Of a stretch of DNA of 64,000 nucleotides, positions 21,101 through 31,430 are shown piece after piece. Origin of the DNA: Halichondria panicea (lineage: Eukaryota; Porifera; Demospongiae; Suberitida; Halichondriidae). The translations under genes were made by a program, and so were the position numbers. Location of the stretch: positions 6,077,378-6,141,377 of the forward strand of contig NC_087381.1 in assembly GCF_963675165.1 (NCBI RefSeq), in the 5' to 3' direction. Below the pieces are notes generated by a model. That model saw only the letters and a program-made list of their open reading frames with translations, did no database searches and was not told the DNA's origin. How positions within the stretch are numbered: the first letter of the stretch is position 1; every line of letters starts with the position of its first letter.

Positions 21101-24100
21101 CAGCTAGTATGTTTTATAATACTTGACTACCTACGTTGTATGCATAACAGTATACTATATAGCTACTATAATGTGCATGCCCTCATGCCATGACAGCTAG
21201 GATCTAATCATATAATTGTGCCAATTATATGATGCCCTCATGCCAATTATTTTACCCTCAGGACCTAGCCATTGATGATGATCAAAAGGTGAGAAATTGA
21301 CGAACAAGGATAAAAATAATTATCCTCGATCTCCTATAATAATTATTATAGACTTTTCTCTGTTTTAAAATGTACGACAACTTTGACTGCGATATAATTA
21401 TGTACAACAGAATTAAAGCTCTTCGGATACGTGCTGGTCTATTAAATGCTCATGAATAATAATTATGTATAGGATCCAGGGACCACCATCGTCCATGAGT
21501 TGATGGTCAAGCATGGAGTCACTGACGAGCAGTTGGATCGAGAGATTGAACAAGACGACCTTGCTCCAGTAGCTATGCACTTTGATGATGTGGAGCTCTA
21601 CCTCAACCCACTGAAGTTAACTGCCAGTGAACAAGCTGACGTGAGGCAAGAGAATTATTTAAGTAGAAGCAATCAAGGGGCAGTGATCAACTGTTTGTCA
21701 ATCTGGAGGGGTCACGAACCTAGCAAAGCAACCTTTAGAGCACTGATTAGGATCTTATTGGATCTGAGGAAGGAAAAGATTGCTACCAAGATCTGTCAGT
21801 ACTTGAAAGAAAAGGTATTTTCTTTGCACTGTATATAATTATAGCATCATGCATGCATGTATTATATACAGTATAATTATTTACTGCTGCGCATGCAACA
21901 TTTCAAAATGCACACTTTTGCATTTTGTACAGACGAGTATACTTGTGCAATAGATGCACAGTTCTATTTGAACAACTATAGCTATAATTATGCGTAGAGA
22001 ATAGCCAGTTTGTCACTTTGACCAAAAGCTTGGAGCTTGTACAGTAGTATTAAAGATCAGTGGCGGATCCAGGGGGAAATCCCAGGGTGCCACGGACCCC
22101 CCTTTCAGTCTAGCTATTATGGCTTTACAGCTACCATCTAGCTATTTATCTCAGTTTGTAGCTATTTGTAATTTGATTTAATGATTGTACCTGTTGTTTT
22201 GATGTATCAACTGTCAAAGAGTGCTCCAAAGTCAAAGGTTAGCTAGTTGACTGTTCGTAGCAGCTAGCTAGCTCTACACAAGTCTATTATGGAACTCCCC
22301 CTGGCTGAGAATGGGATTTTCCCTAGTGTTTACTGCCTGTGACCGGAAGTGGGCGTAACCCCAAAAAATTTCGCGCTACGCACTCGTTAGTTTGGAGCCC
22401 CCCTTTCATTTTTCCTGGATCCGCCACTGAAGATGTTCAACAGCAGAATGATAACTATTAACAGCAATAAGGTACTGTGATAGCAACTAGTACACAACAA
22501 TAAGTGATGACTTACATACAGAAACAGAGTTTTGGAATGTTCTCCCCAGAGATTGCTTTAGTAGCTATTGCAACAAAAGAAATAATTACTGATAAACCTT
22601 AACACAAAATTAAAACAGGTACTAACAGAAAACATACATAAATCAACGCTATATATACGTATAACTTGTAACAGTTTGTATAGAATGTGCAAGAAAATTA
22701 CTGCTCTATACTCCTTACAGGACTACGAAACATTCGGAGAGGAGTACCTGGTGCAAGGTATGGGAATACGCTATCATAGTCATGTAAATTATACCTTGGA
22801 GGGCTTTATATTAAGTCACTCATGCAGTCGGGGTGTACATTATACATGGACCACCACTGAGCCTATTATTATATATACACAGGATTTAGTTCAATAATAC
22901 CGTGTGAACAGAACTCTCTTGATGATGTTTACAGTCTATTAGACTAAGTGTTAAAAGATCCAACTTTTTCCTCTCAGTATCTCAGACTGCCAGGAAGAGT
23001 GACTTAACCACACAGAGAGGTTTGTATATAGTGCATTCTATTTGTAATTATACTATACGTACATATAGCTATATAGCTACCTTAAACTACAGACAGTCCT
23101 AATTATGTATAATTATAGGTGTAATGTATTGTGCAACCAAAGATATCACGTTGTATGTTCTCATGCAGCTTCTAAAGAATTCTCTACTGGAGGGAATAAA
23201 GTGTCAACACGCTATGATTCTGAATCCATTGTGAAGACCTCATCATCAGGTTTGATTGTTTCCTAACTATAACACTGTTATTCACTGAACTCTTAGATGA
23301 GGGGTCCTTGTCATCAGAAAGGCTCCAATACTCAGCAGATCCAGTCCAGAGAGTAGGAGCTACAATATTATCAACAACTGATAGAACCAAAGACCGTACT
23401 GAAAAAGGTAAAGTCACTGCAGATAACTAGTTGTGTATAATGTATATTGTCATTCATGCATGTATAAATGGTGTTTTCGTTTGTTGGATAAAAGTACAAT
23501 GTCATAATTATTGTTCTCAGTGTCAGGCTGTACTAAAGGGAATGAACAGGCAATGAGTACAGATAGAAAGCGTAAACACACCGAATCCATTGTGACGCCA
23601 TTATCAGGTTTGTTTGTTAAAAAGCTATAACATTGCAGTTAATTGAACACTGTCTATTTTATAGATGATGAGTCAACGAAAAAGCGAAAGTGTACAGCTT
23701 CAGCTAGTGATCGAATATTCGAAGTACATACTACAACTCAAAGAGGTAATTTAAATCTGCTGCTGAATCAGTATGTATATACGTTTATGATGCTATAGTC
23801 TAAATTGCATGTTTACGTCACTGAATAACTGCTCATCGCCTCTATATAATTATAATTATATAGCTAATCGAATCACTCTCCAAGATCTAATAGAGCGATA
23901 CCGTCTGACTGACAAACAAGTCAACAGTGAAATCAAGAAAGCTGATACTCCCGTTGTAGCCCACTGTTTTGATAATGTGGAACTTTATTCGAGTGCAATG
24001 GAACTAACTACTGCTGAAGAAGCTAATGCGCGTCGTGTAGATGGCAATCAAACAGCCATTATGAAGTGCTTGCAAATCTGGAAACAGCGTAATCCTTCTC

Positions 24101-27100
24101 AAGCAACTTACAGAGCTATACTGGATATTGCACGGCGATTGGGGAATAGAGACACAGCTGATCAAATCTGTCAACAATTTACCCGACGTAAGTACATGTA
24201 CATGCATACGTTATTCCGTGTCAGGTGACAATCCCTCCCCTGAGTAGCTACTCAAAATTAATTTAACACGTGCTTGAAATTACAAAAACTGAATGTTGTC
24301 AGGAGCACATGCACGTACATAAGCTAGTACATGAGTATGGAGCGTCTTATATTATAATTATGCAGTATATTTATTGCGGAAACAATAATCGTCCTAACTG
24401 TAATAATTTCCTTGTTTGTAATGTGCTAAGGCATTTGATCCGAATAAGTATAATTATACTAGCAGCACTCAGCGGTTTGACATTATTATATATAATGGCA
24501 TTGCCGCAATGTTTTTATAATGATTATATATATAGCAAGACGATAATTATCATTTCCGGGTAGTAAGACACTGCATCTCCTCATGTACTCCTAATAATGT
24601 ATGGTAGAAACTGGATTATTAGCAGGCTGCATACAGTATACTTGTGTATCATAATTATTCCTATATAATTATGCCTCTGTGCGCACACTCAAGCGAGGTA
24701 TACGGTATATAGTATAAAGTGTGTTCGTGTGTGTGTCTGTGTAGACTGCTACAGCTGCTCAAGGATCAATGAAGTGTATAAGTTAGAGTTTCTATAGGCT
24801 TCTAGTCATGTTTTCTTGGATTTTAATTCGTGGATTTGCAAAATAATGCTTGGTTCCCGAGTTATGGCTTACTTACTTGGAATGCCTTTTCAGAAGAGTG
24901 CATGCGTAGCAAAACTTGTTCACCGAATGTTGCTACTCTACGGTAGTTAGCTCTGCACTAGAATGCTATAGCTATTGGTAGCTGCAAGAGTGAGAAGAGA
25001 GCTGCAAGGCTCTGCTGACTTGCAGCCATTAATTTTAGACTTGAACTTTTGGCATCGATCGTTTTTAACAATCATGGTTGATCATTACCCACTCTTTGAG
25101 TTTTCATGCAGCAAAATAAATGAATGCAAAACACAGTTTTTAATGTTCATCAAGATAGTAATTATGATGTGTGTATAAAAGTAATATAGCTTTATGTTAT
25201 ATGTAGTTTTGGCACCTCCATGCACCGAGGCATTAGCACCCACGATGCTTTCATTGTTGTGTTTTTAACAAGGGCGTATGAAAAGAGAAGAAGGCATGCA
25301 ACTACAATCTGTATTATAAATGGCCGGGGGTTTATATCTAAAAATAGTAACGTGCACTTTATATTATTATACTCTAGACTAGCCTTGTTTTTACTCTATT
25401 CCCTAGTGGAACTAAATATAGCATATCCTGCTGACTCATCAATAATACGACGCATACACAGTATACATTGTGAGTTGCATGCCCTCTTCCCTTCATACGC
25501 CCTTGTTATTAGATATTGTTGTACGAATGTGTTATAAGATGAACGTGTTTTGTGTCAGTGTTGGTATCCATTGGATTGTGTCTATATTGCCAATTCCCTT
25601 GAGATTGCACCAGATGAGCCATTTTTGAACTATATACAATTATAGCTACATTGTATTCATTATACAGTCAAACTCTCCTCCTCTGACAAGCCGTACCACA
25701 ATACGCTGTTGGAAGTTACATATGAGCAAGGAAAGAACAAGTGGCGTAACATTGGTGTCAGTCTGAAATTGTCTATGTTCGATTTGGAATCCATTCGGCA
25801 AAACAATCCATCGGACATCGGAGATTGTTTCTGTGCAATGCTGCTGAAGTGGTTCGAAAGCAGTCCTGACTGCTACCTTGACACTTTTCTGAAAGCTCTC
25901 AGATCAAAGCTTGTGGAACTTGAAAACCTCTGTCCAAAAGTCGAGGAAGCCATCTTCAATATTGCGAACTTAGGTAAAAATAAACAAGTTATCAGCTCAA
26001 TAATTATAGAGACGGTTATTGCGTGACATCATTAATTTTGTTGGAGCTAACTTACAATGTTTGACATTTGAAGACAGTACTTAAGAAAATTAATTCAACT
26101 CTAAGGCTATTGCGATTCTAACATTTATATATAATTATATATAGACATAAAGACATTACGTCTATGTTCGAATCGCAATAGCCTTATATACTTGAGTATA
26201 ACGAGCCTCTCTATAACCTACCAGGTGTATCATTGTATACCTCAGGGTCATTGTTTGTGTGAGGCAATTAATGTTGCTAAACCACAGGGATGAAGTTAGA
26301 TGTATAACGACCACTTTTAGTGTAATACCCAGCTGGCTATGCAGTTTTAAGGGTTCTGTTGTCATTGGCATCATTGTGCATTGTGGGGCAGAGATAAGAT
26401 GAAGTAATTTTAACTGCTCCAATGAATGTAAACACAGCAATAATCCTGTGTAAACTGTAGGGAAATAAGACATTAAAACTATTCAGTATACGTAACACTC
26501 CTTGTAGGCACAGCTTCTGAAGTGGGAGGAGTTGGTCTACAAGAGTTGATGGACCATGTCGATACCGTCCAACTTAATAGAGAGATCCCTGATGATGAAC
26601 TCCCAGTCATAGCTGCCTATTTCAACAATGTGGAGCTCTACTCTCAAGCAATGGGTCTGAGTCCGGCTGAACAAGTTGATGTTAGAACTGCCCTCCATCA
26701 ATACGATACTCAGACAGCCATAACCAAGTGCTTGTTGTTTTGGCAGCAACGCGACCCATACAAGGCAACGTACGGAGCACTGTTGGAGCTGCTACTGAGA
26801 TTACATAGAACACAAGTAGCTACTCAAGTCTGTCAGTACCTGGCTCAGAATGTGAGTACACCATTTATGTCAGTCTAGAGTTACAGACTCCGTCAGCATT
26901 TTAGAAGTATACTTGAAACTAAAATCTACTTGCGTTGAGTTCGGCCCCGGGAGTTATAATTATAGTCAATAATGGCTTCATTTATGCTTTATGTGGTGGA
27001 CAAGTATGCCTGGGACTTCTGCATGGAAAACGCTAACTTTTGTTGGAGCTTTTCAGCCCTACAGCATAATAGATAGAAGAGCTTTTTAACAAGGAATCCA

Positions 27101-27932
27101 ATGGTATATGAAACTTTGAATTTCAGGGAAGTATGACAAGGTTATAACAACTTTATGAAGGTTGAACTCAACACAAATGGACTTTAGTACTGCCATGCAC
27201 ACGGTAGAAAAATTACTGGGGGCTTTCTCTTGCTAGGCATTCCATTACCAGCATCTGCTTATGTGTTTCCATTTTCACTTAAAATGTTCATTCTTCTATG
27301 TTATAATCTGTAATTTGCATGTGAAGGGGGAAATGGTGCTATAATGGGACAATGTCCCTAAAGTTACCTCCATACTGTGTGATTATCCATCCAGTACAAA
27401 AATGTGTATAGGTCTGGTGTCTGTAGGATCTAAGTTAGTTGAGCGGGACAAGGACTCTGATTAAAAAAAAGGTTGTCACTTCTACTATTAGAATTTCACC
27501 TAAAAAAAGGTCAACATTAATTCTAACAGTCAGCATGCGCTGGAGAGTTATTAGCCTTTTAGTCACTAAAGAGCTAGAACGCTATATAGCAGCTTGGTAG
27601 CTGGTAGCTGCAAGAATGAGAAGAGAGGTCAACCGTATAATTATACTGATGCAGCAGCCATTAATTTTAGACTTGTACTTTTCGCATCCTTTTACAATCG
27701 TTTCTCGCCCTATGATTACCCTGATGCAAAAATGCTCGTCATGATAATTATCGTGAGCAATAGCTAATAGCTGTTATATGTATACATCCACCAAGGCATC
27801 AGCACCCATGGTGCTTTCATTATATAAGCCTTGTATAATTCAACTTTATGTTTGCCTTCTTCCACTAAAATTTCTAGTAACACCCTTATTGTACAGAAGA
27901 TGGAGGGTGTGGTCACTGGCTCGGACTCATGA
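17293..27932 (+). CDS. Ig-like / Roc-COR GTPase / multi-death-domain protein
   Basis: Fifteen exons join in frame: 17293-17571, 17660-17869, 18833-21090, 21262-21288, 21473-21814, 22721-22757, 22978-23019, 23169-23249, 23297-23407, 23521-23607, 23665-23745, 23864-24187, 25668-25973, 26508-26851 and 27897-27932. They total 4565 nt plus one carried base, giving about 1521 residues. The order is an Ig-like domain, a short helical segment, a Roc-COR GTPase with zinc-ribbon-like tail, a death domain, Ser/Thr/Lys-rich linkers, then three more death domains. Roco proteins are GTP-dependent scaffolds, and death domains recruit partners by homotypic contacts. A cytoplasmic receptor or signalling hub is therefore the likely role (inference). 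No signal peptide or membrane segment is seen in these exons. The first exon enters in phase 1, so the start codon lies upstream, possibly before the death-fold exons at 2.4-14 kb. The last exon (ending in GSDS) is the least certain. Confidence 0.7.
18007..18656. mobile_element. TGCCTCGGTG-family element, copy 2, with expanded GT tract
   Basis: It starts tgcctcggtgcgcatgcgc and ends ctccaccgaggca, a 10-bp perfect inverted terminus. A (GT)n tract of about 160 bp with TTG interruptions (18046-18207) occupies the position where copy 1 has only a few tgtg units. The element sits in the intron before the Roco exon. The poly-Cys/Val frames inside are microsatellite artefacts. Confidence 0.7.
18833..21090 (+). 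CDS. Roc-COR GTPase exon with C-terminal zinc-ribbon-like motif
   Basis: One 2258-nt exon encodes about 752 residues. The P-loop GPGQIGKST is at 18916-18942. The switch II DxGGQ (ADVGGQPAFLEIL) is at 19513-19551. A base-recognition strand, LVLIMGTYADDL, lies near 19790-19825. COR-like sequence follows from IPAQWLMFSI through RFLHKYIGLVMYF and DIVICNPRDVFTSISELI. At the end, CPRSDCKG (20956) and MCESCGIAVH (21028) form a CxxxxC...CxxC-H metal-binding pattern. An acidic Ser-rich insertion separates P-loop and switch II, unusually long for a Roc domain. An 11-A run at 20113-20123 is intact in frame but is a slippage risk. Confidence 0.75.
21473..21814 (+). CDS. type I death domain exon following the Roco exon
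   Basis: A phase 0-0 exon of 342 nt. It reads VHELMVKHGVTDEQLDREI, VAMHFDDVELYLNPLKL and KATFRALIRILLDLRKEKIATKICQYL. It is joined to the Roco exon by the 27-nt micro-exon 21262-21288 (DLAIDDDQK), flanked by ccctcag and gtgaga. It is the only type I exon with phase 0 on both sides and is more diverged from the other copies, so it is likely the ancestral partner of the GTPase. Confidence 0.7.
22058..22429. mobile_element. CAGTGGCGGATCC-family MITE, inverted copy
   Basis: The termini are cagtggcggatccagg and cctggatccgccactg, with a 5-bp duplication aagat at 22053-22057 and 22430-22434. The interior is the reverse complement of 6910-7293. It lies in an intron of the Roco gene. Confidence 0.8.
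22721..23745 (+). CDS. micro-exon linker region of the Roco gene
   Basis: Six short exons (37, 42, 81, 111, 87 and 81 nt), mostly phase 1-1, encode a Ser/Thr/Lys-rich and probably disordered linker. Exon 23169 ends in ESIVKTSSS and exon 23521 in ESIVTPLS. The exons after them start DEGSLSS and DDESTKKRK. The intervening introns are also alike (gtttg ... ctataaca...ttag). The exon pair 23169+23297 was therefore duplicated to give 23521+23665. Basic clusters RKRKH and KKRK are possible nuclear-import or phospho-regulated motifs. Confidence 0.55.
23864..24187 (+). CDS. type I death domain exon
   Basis: A phase 1-1 exon of 324 nt with donor cgac|gtaagt. It encodes NRITLQDLIERYRLTDKQVNSEI, AHCFDNVELYSSAMEL, IMKCLQIWKQRNPSQATYRAILD and ADQICQQFTRR. 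It is very similar to 4624-4977 and 13642-13983. The intron just downstream shares the gtgtca-gtgacaatccc segment with the other copies. Confidence 0.7.
24440..24592 (+). repeat. third copy of the block repeat segment
   Basis: The run gcatttgatc ... agcagcactcagcggtttgac ... gcaatgttttta ... agcaagac ... gcatctcctcatgt matches 10450-10575 and, with the 518-bp insert removed, 1510-2165. It is interrupted by AT-rich expansions. It lies between death-domain exons, which suggests that this spacer travelled with the exons during duplication. Confidence 0.6.
24672..25232. mobile_element. TGCCTCGGTG-family element, copy 3
   Basis: It starts tgcctctgtgcgcacactc and ends tgcaccgaggca. It shares gctgctcaaggatcaat, ttggcatcgatcgtttttaac and gcactagaatgctatagct with copies 1 and 2. 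Downstream, agcacccacgatgctttcat repeats the trailing sequence of other copies. It is intronic to the Roco gene. Confidence 0.65.
25668..25973 (+). CDS. type II death domain exon
   Basis: A phase 1-1 exon of 306 nt between tatacag and ttag|gtaaaa. The core KWRNIGVSLKLSMFDLESIRQNNPSD is a textbook death-domain helix 1-3 pattern (W-x2-IG-x-L-x-L then L-x2-I-x3-NP). LLKWFESSPDCYLDTFLKALRS supplies helices 5-6. It is related to 2431-2784 and 10840-11172 but is closer to the general death-domain consensus. Confidence 0.75.
26508..26851 (+). CDS. type I death domain exon (C-terminal)
   Basis: A phase 1-0 exon of 344 nt with acceptor cttgtag and donor aat|gtgagt. It encodes VGLQELMDHVDTVQLNREI, IAAYFNNVELYSQAMGLSP, CLLFWQQRDPYKATYGALLE and TQVCQYLAQN. 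The preceding intron contains a hairpin (aaggctattgcgatt with its inverse, 26103-26187). Confidence 0.7.
27590..27822. repeat. 3' fragment of a TGCCTCGGTG-family element
   Basis: It shares ttggtagctg-caagaatgagaagag, the gcatcctttt-caatcg segment and ccaaggcatcagcaccc with the 3' half of copies 1-3. The 5' half is missing. A shorter 3' piece occurs at 55441-55510. Confidence 0.5.
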
Positions 27933-28281
27933 ACTGATTATATACACAAGCAAGCAAGTATCCGACTGTACAGGACACACGTTATGTATGTAGATCTATT
28001 TTTAGTATTGGATATTTCCATGTAGTCTTTGTACAAAATGCAATAATTATAATTATATAATAGTGTAAATATATAATTGTACTAGCTAGTCCACTGCCAT
28101 TAAATTAATTTTCTACTGTTTGCATGTCTATTAATATATAATTATGCTTATACCCATGCAAACACTGGTTTGTACCAGTCATGGTTATTATATACTTTTT
28201 GTGTCGGCTTCTATACTTTGTACTCTAGTATGGTGATCTGCTTCTTGTATTGCCCTTTGTGAACGCCTAAAATCAGTAGAT

Positions 28282-28494
28282 CTATTTTAAATTTGGTTTC
28301 TCTACCACGTTAAGTTTTTGTTGATAGCTTCTCCTGATAAACTGACAGCTAGGTCTTGGCGGATTATGCTCAATTAGTTGCCTATATGTTTCTTTTCTTT
28401 TATTCTCTAGCACTATCTGATTGGGTTCAGACTGTCGGGAGACTGTGCCAACGTTGTTCTTTATTCCCGTATTTTCTTTTTCATCATCCATCAT
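28282..28494 (-). CDS. hypothetical 70-aa protein
   Basis: An ATG-initiated open frame with protein-like composition starts MMDDEKENTG and ends in a basic segment, CQFIRRSYQQKLNVVEKPNLK (quoted in part: RRSYQQKLNVVEKP). It contains no low-complexity sequence. It is on the strand opposite to the Roco gene, 350 bp beyond its proposed end. No domain was recognised, and no clear TATA box or AATAAA was found. It could be the last exon of a longer gene or a chance frame. Confidence 0.3.
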   Translation of the reverse strand: MMDDEKENTGIKNNVGTVSRQSEPNQIVLENKRKETYRQLIEHNPPRPSCQFIRRSYQQKLNVVEKPNLK

Positions 28495-28867
28495 AATAAT
28501 TATTATGCTGATAATAATTATAACTTTTTATTGATTTTCAAGCTGATTTTTAGGAGTCTGTAATAAAGTGTAAAATCAGGATTTCAGGAGCGACATACAA
28601 GTAGAACCAAGTTTATATATATAGTTGCATCGTTAATATTTTCTTTTCGCTAATTGTATTACGTAACAGCCAGCTGTAGGTATAGTCTTCACATGCATGT
28701 AAAGATTTAAGCTGTTACGAAAATAATTAAATTCCTGATAGTTTTTTGCTTTGAAACTTACAAAACTTCTTGTTTATGCCTATTTTCTCGTCAAAGTCAG
28801 AAAATATGCCATGCAGCATTGTTCTTAATGATCAGGAGTACATACTTTTCCTACTAGCATCATCCAC

Positions 28868-29690
28868 TAAGCCCTACATTGACAATAATTTTTCAACTTA
28901 TTGTCCAAGTAAATAATAAATGTTTGTCAATGATTGTTGAATTTATTGTCGTTTTTTATTGTCATTAAAATTATTGCCAATGATTATCATCAAGTGTTAC
29001 CGTTCAATGTCCCTGCTCTATTCTAGAATCTAGGTCACATTCACACCCACACATGCGCATCCGTTCAATGTCCCTTGCTCTATTCTAGAATCTAGGTCAC
29101 ATTCACACCCACACATGCGCATAAACTAGACAAGAGCTCTCTTTCATCGTTCCTGAGCTGATTGACAGGGCTATAGTCTCGCGATATATACCAGCCAGCG
29201 GGTATCACTGGGCTGGTATATAGGGTTCTCTCCCTCCCATGCTACTAATGAGAACCGGCTGGTATTACAAGACTATGACAGGGCACTATTAAACAAAGCC
29301 AGTTACTCATTCCTGAACTTCCTGCTCAACTGCCGTGTCAATCACCCCAGGAACAATGAAAGAGATGCCGCAGCTCTTATCTAATTTATGCGCATGCGCT
29401 GGTGTGAATGTGACCTAGATTCTAGAATGGAGTAGGGACATTGAACTGTAACACTTGATGATAATTATTGGCCAATAATTCGAATACTTATTGATTAAAA
29501 TGATGGTACTCAATGGCAATAATTTGAACTGTTATTGACAATAAAAGACGAAAATTATTGACAAATAAATTCAACAATCATTGACAAACATTACTTAATT
29601 ATTGACAATAAGTTGAAAAATTATTGACAAACGTGACGATATAGTTATTGACAATAGGCAACCCAATTATTGACAATTAGGCCCTAATAA
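28868..29690. mobile_element. long fold-back element with ttattgtc repeats
   Basis: The arms 28880-29121 and 29395-29640 are inverted copies of each other, sharing tttttcaacttattgtc, atgtttgtcaatgattgttg, tattatcatcaagtgtta and ctagaatctaggtcacatt-like sequence. Both outer arms are packed with gacaataa/ttattgtc. The left arm has a tandem duplication of a roughly 61-bp segment (29000-29060, 29061-29121). The interior holds a second hairpin (ataccagcc / ggctggtat). It is non-coding; the superfamily is unknown. Confidence 0.7.
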
Positions 29691-30172
29691 ATTATGCTTT
29701 TTTTTTCACCCATTCTCACAGTGCAAAAAATGCGACATATTAATTATAGACAAAATTAAAACGTAGACATAAACACAGCACATGCATGTACACATGCAAC
29801 TGACACACGACATAATTAATAATTAGCACGGTAGTGCTAATAGTAGGGTTGGGTCGAAACAGCAAAAAGGCCCCCTCTGGATCTCACCCAAGAAGCAAGA
29901 CAAAGTTATTTTGAGTTTATATATCTGTTGCCCATATCATTTGTGACATTTGTGTGAAATATAAACTGAATTTAACATTGTATGAAAAAGTTATAAGAAC
30001 AGCAAAACTAAAAAAAACAACCACTTTTGTTCATCTTCTCCGATCCTGATCAGGGTCTTCAGTGAGATAATCTAGAGAACTGCATGGAGGTCCACAGGAC
30101 CACCGTACTGTTCTCAATCGCAGTAATAACTAATCTTTTTACCTCGAAGTTAAATTTGCTAGGGGGTAGAAG

Positions 30173-30223
30173 TAGCCTCGATTCCAGGCCGCTCTCAGTT
30201 GAGAGGGGCTGGGATCGAGGCTA
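30173..30223. mobile_element. minimal TAGCCTCGA hairpin (MULE-family remnant)
   Basis: The 51-bp sequence tagcctcgattccaggccgc ... gggctgggatcgaggcta consists of little more than the two MULE-family ends back to back. No 9-bp target duplication flanks it, so it is probably an internal-deletion or abortive-repair product. Confidence 0.6.
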
Positions 30224-30438
30224 GGGTGCCACTCTTTAACAGCAGAACTCAAGTCGCCGAACTCTGTCAGACATCAAATTGCGTCAGGTAAAAGGGCGTG
30301 TAACGCACAAACAAAACAAGACTGATTCAAACTAATTACACACTAACAGATGGCCATGGACCTATTGTCCAGCGAACATTTGGATAGGCCAAGTCGCTTC
30401 CAGTCCTATAGCAGTGATAACTTGAAAAAACTACCGAA

Positions 30439-30711
30439 TTTGGTGGGGCACGATCTTTAACAGTTGGGTTCAGCACTACTTCGAGTTTTGGGTGGGCATG
30501 GCTCATATATCTGTAGCGTCTCATAATTTTACACCATGTGTTTCAGTGCTGTAATAGAAAGAAACGTTACTTTGAAAAAGCCTTATTCAAATGCGTCATT
30601 ATGTAGAAACACATGTAAGTTGATGGTCAAATAGGTGATCGAGCGTCTCAAATAAAGAAAGAGGTGTAATGAGAAGTAGTGCTGGACCCAACTGTTAAAG
30701 ACCGTGCCCCA
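30439..30711. repeat. inverted repeat, about 40-bp arms
   Basis: The segment ggtggggcacgatctttaac-agttgggt at 30440-30468 is inverted at 30684-30711 (acccaactgttaaagaccgtgcccc, in part), continuing into cagcactactt / aagtagtgctg. It is a probable short transposon with no coding potential. Confidence 0.55.
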
Positions 30712-30980
30712 CCCCCAACTAGTTGGAGCATGCAAGACTATACCAACCCACAATCTTGTTTTCGAACTTTTTGTTACTTTAGTGCACATGCTCTTCCAAC
30801 CCTACTCTTCCCCATTTTTTCACAAAATGTTTTTTGCACTTGTATAATCATGATTCTCATGTTGACTTAAACTGATCCTCAACTTCAGCATTTTTTGCCA
30901 TGTAGCTAATGATCTTTTATTACCAAAAATGGACATTTGTGCCCAATTATTCTTGAGACACCTATTATGCTAAAATTATT

Positions 30981-31037
30981 CCGGGGGTCAAAGGTGGCGT
31001 TGATCGGATGGTACGGGAACCTCTTCTTTACCTGATA
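30981..31037 (-). pseudogene. duplicated fragment of endoglycoceramidase exon 3
   Basis: This 57-bp segment is about 92% identical to 34829-34884, which spans the exon 3 acceptor and its first codons (VYKRFPYHPINATFDP). It lies about 400 bp beyond the stop codon of the same gene, without the rest of the exon. It is a non-functional duplicate. Confidence 0.7.
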
Positions 31038-31430
31038 ATTTATCAGGGCCTATTGACAATCCACGCATCCTTGTCAATATTTTTTACCATTGACAATATT
31101 TTTCACTATTGAATAATGAAACAAATGGAGCGCCATAATTATCAAGTCATCAGCCCTCCTATAACACTTTAACTAAAGCAAAATTCCCGAGAGGCATTTA
31201 AGCACCGGCCGCTGCATGTGCATGCTTGCAAAATTCATTCACACTGCAGGAAAACGATTATAATAATGGTTTTAGTATTTAATAAATAGTCTGTTAAAAT
31301 CACATAATTATATACTCAATTAATATTCCCTCCCTGTTCTCATGTCTTTTGCACAATCTCCACTGTTAATACCTGCACAATAATTATATAGAGAGGCGGG
31401 GGTGAAGCCATGCATGGAAGAGATGAGTGA

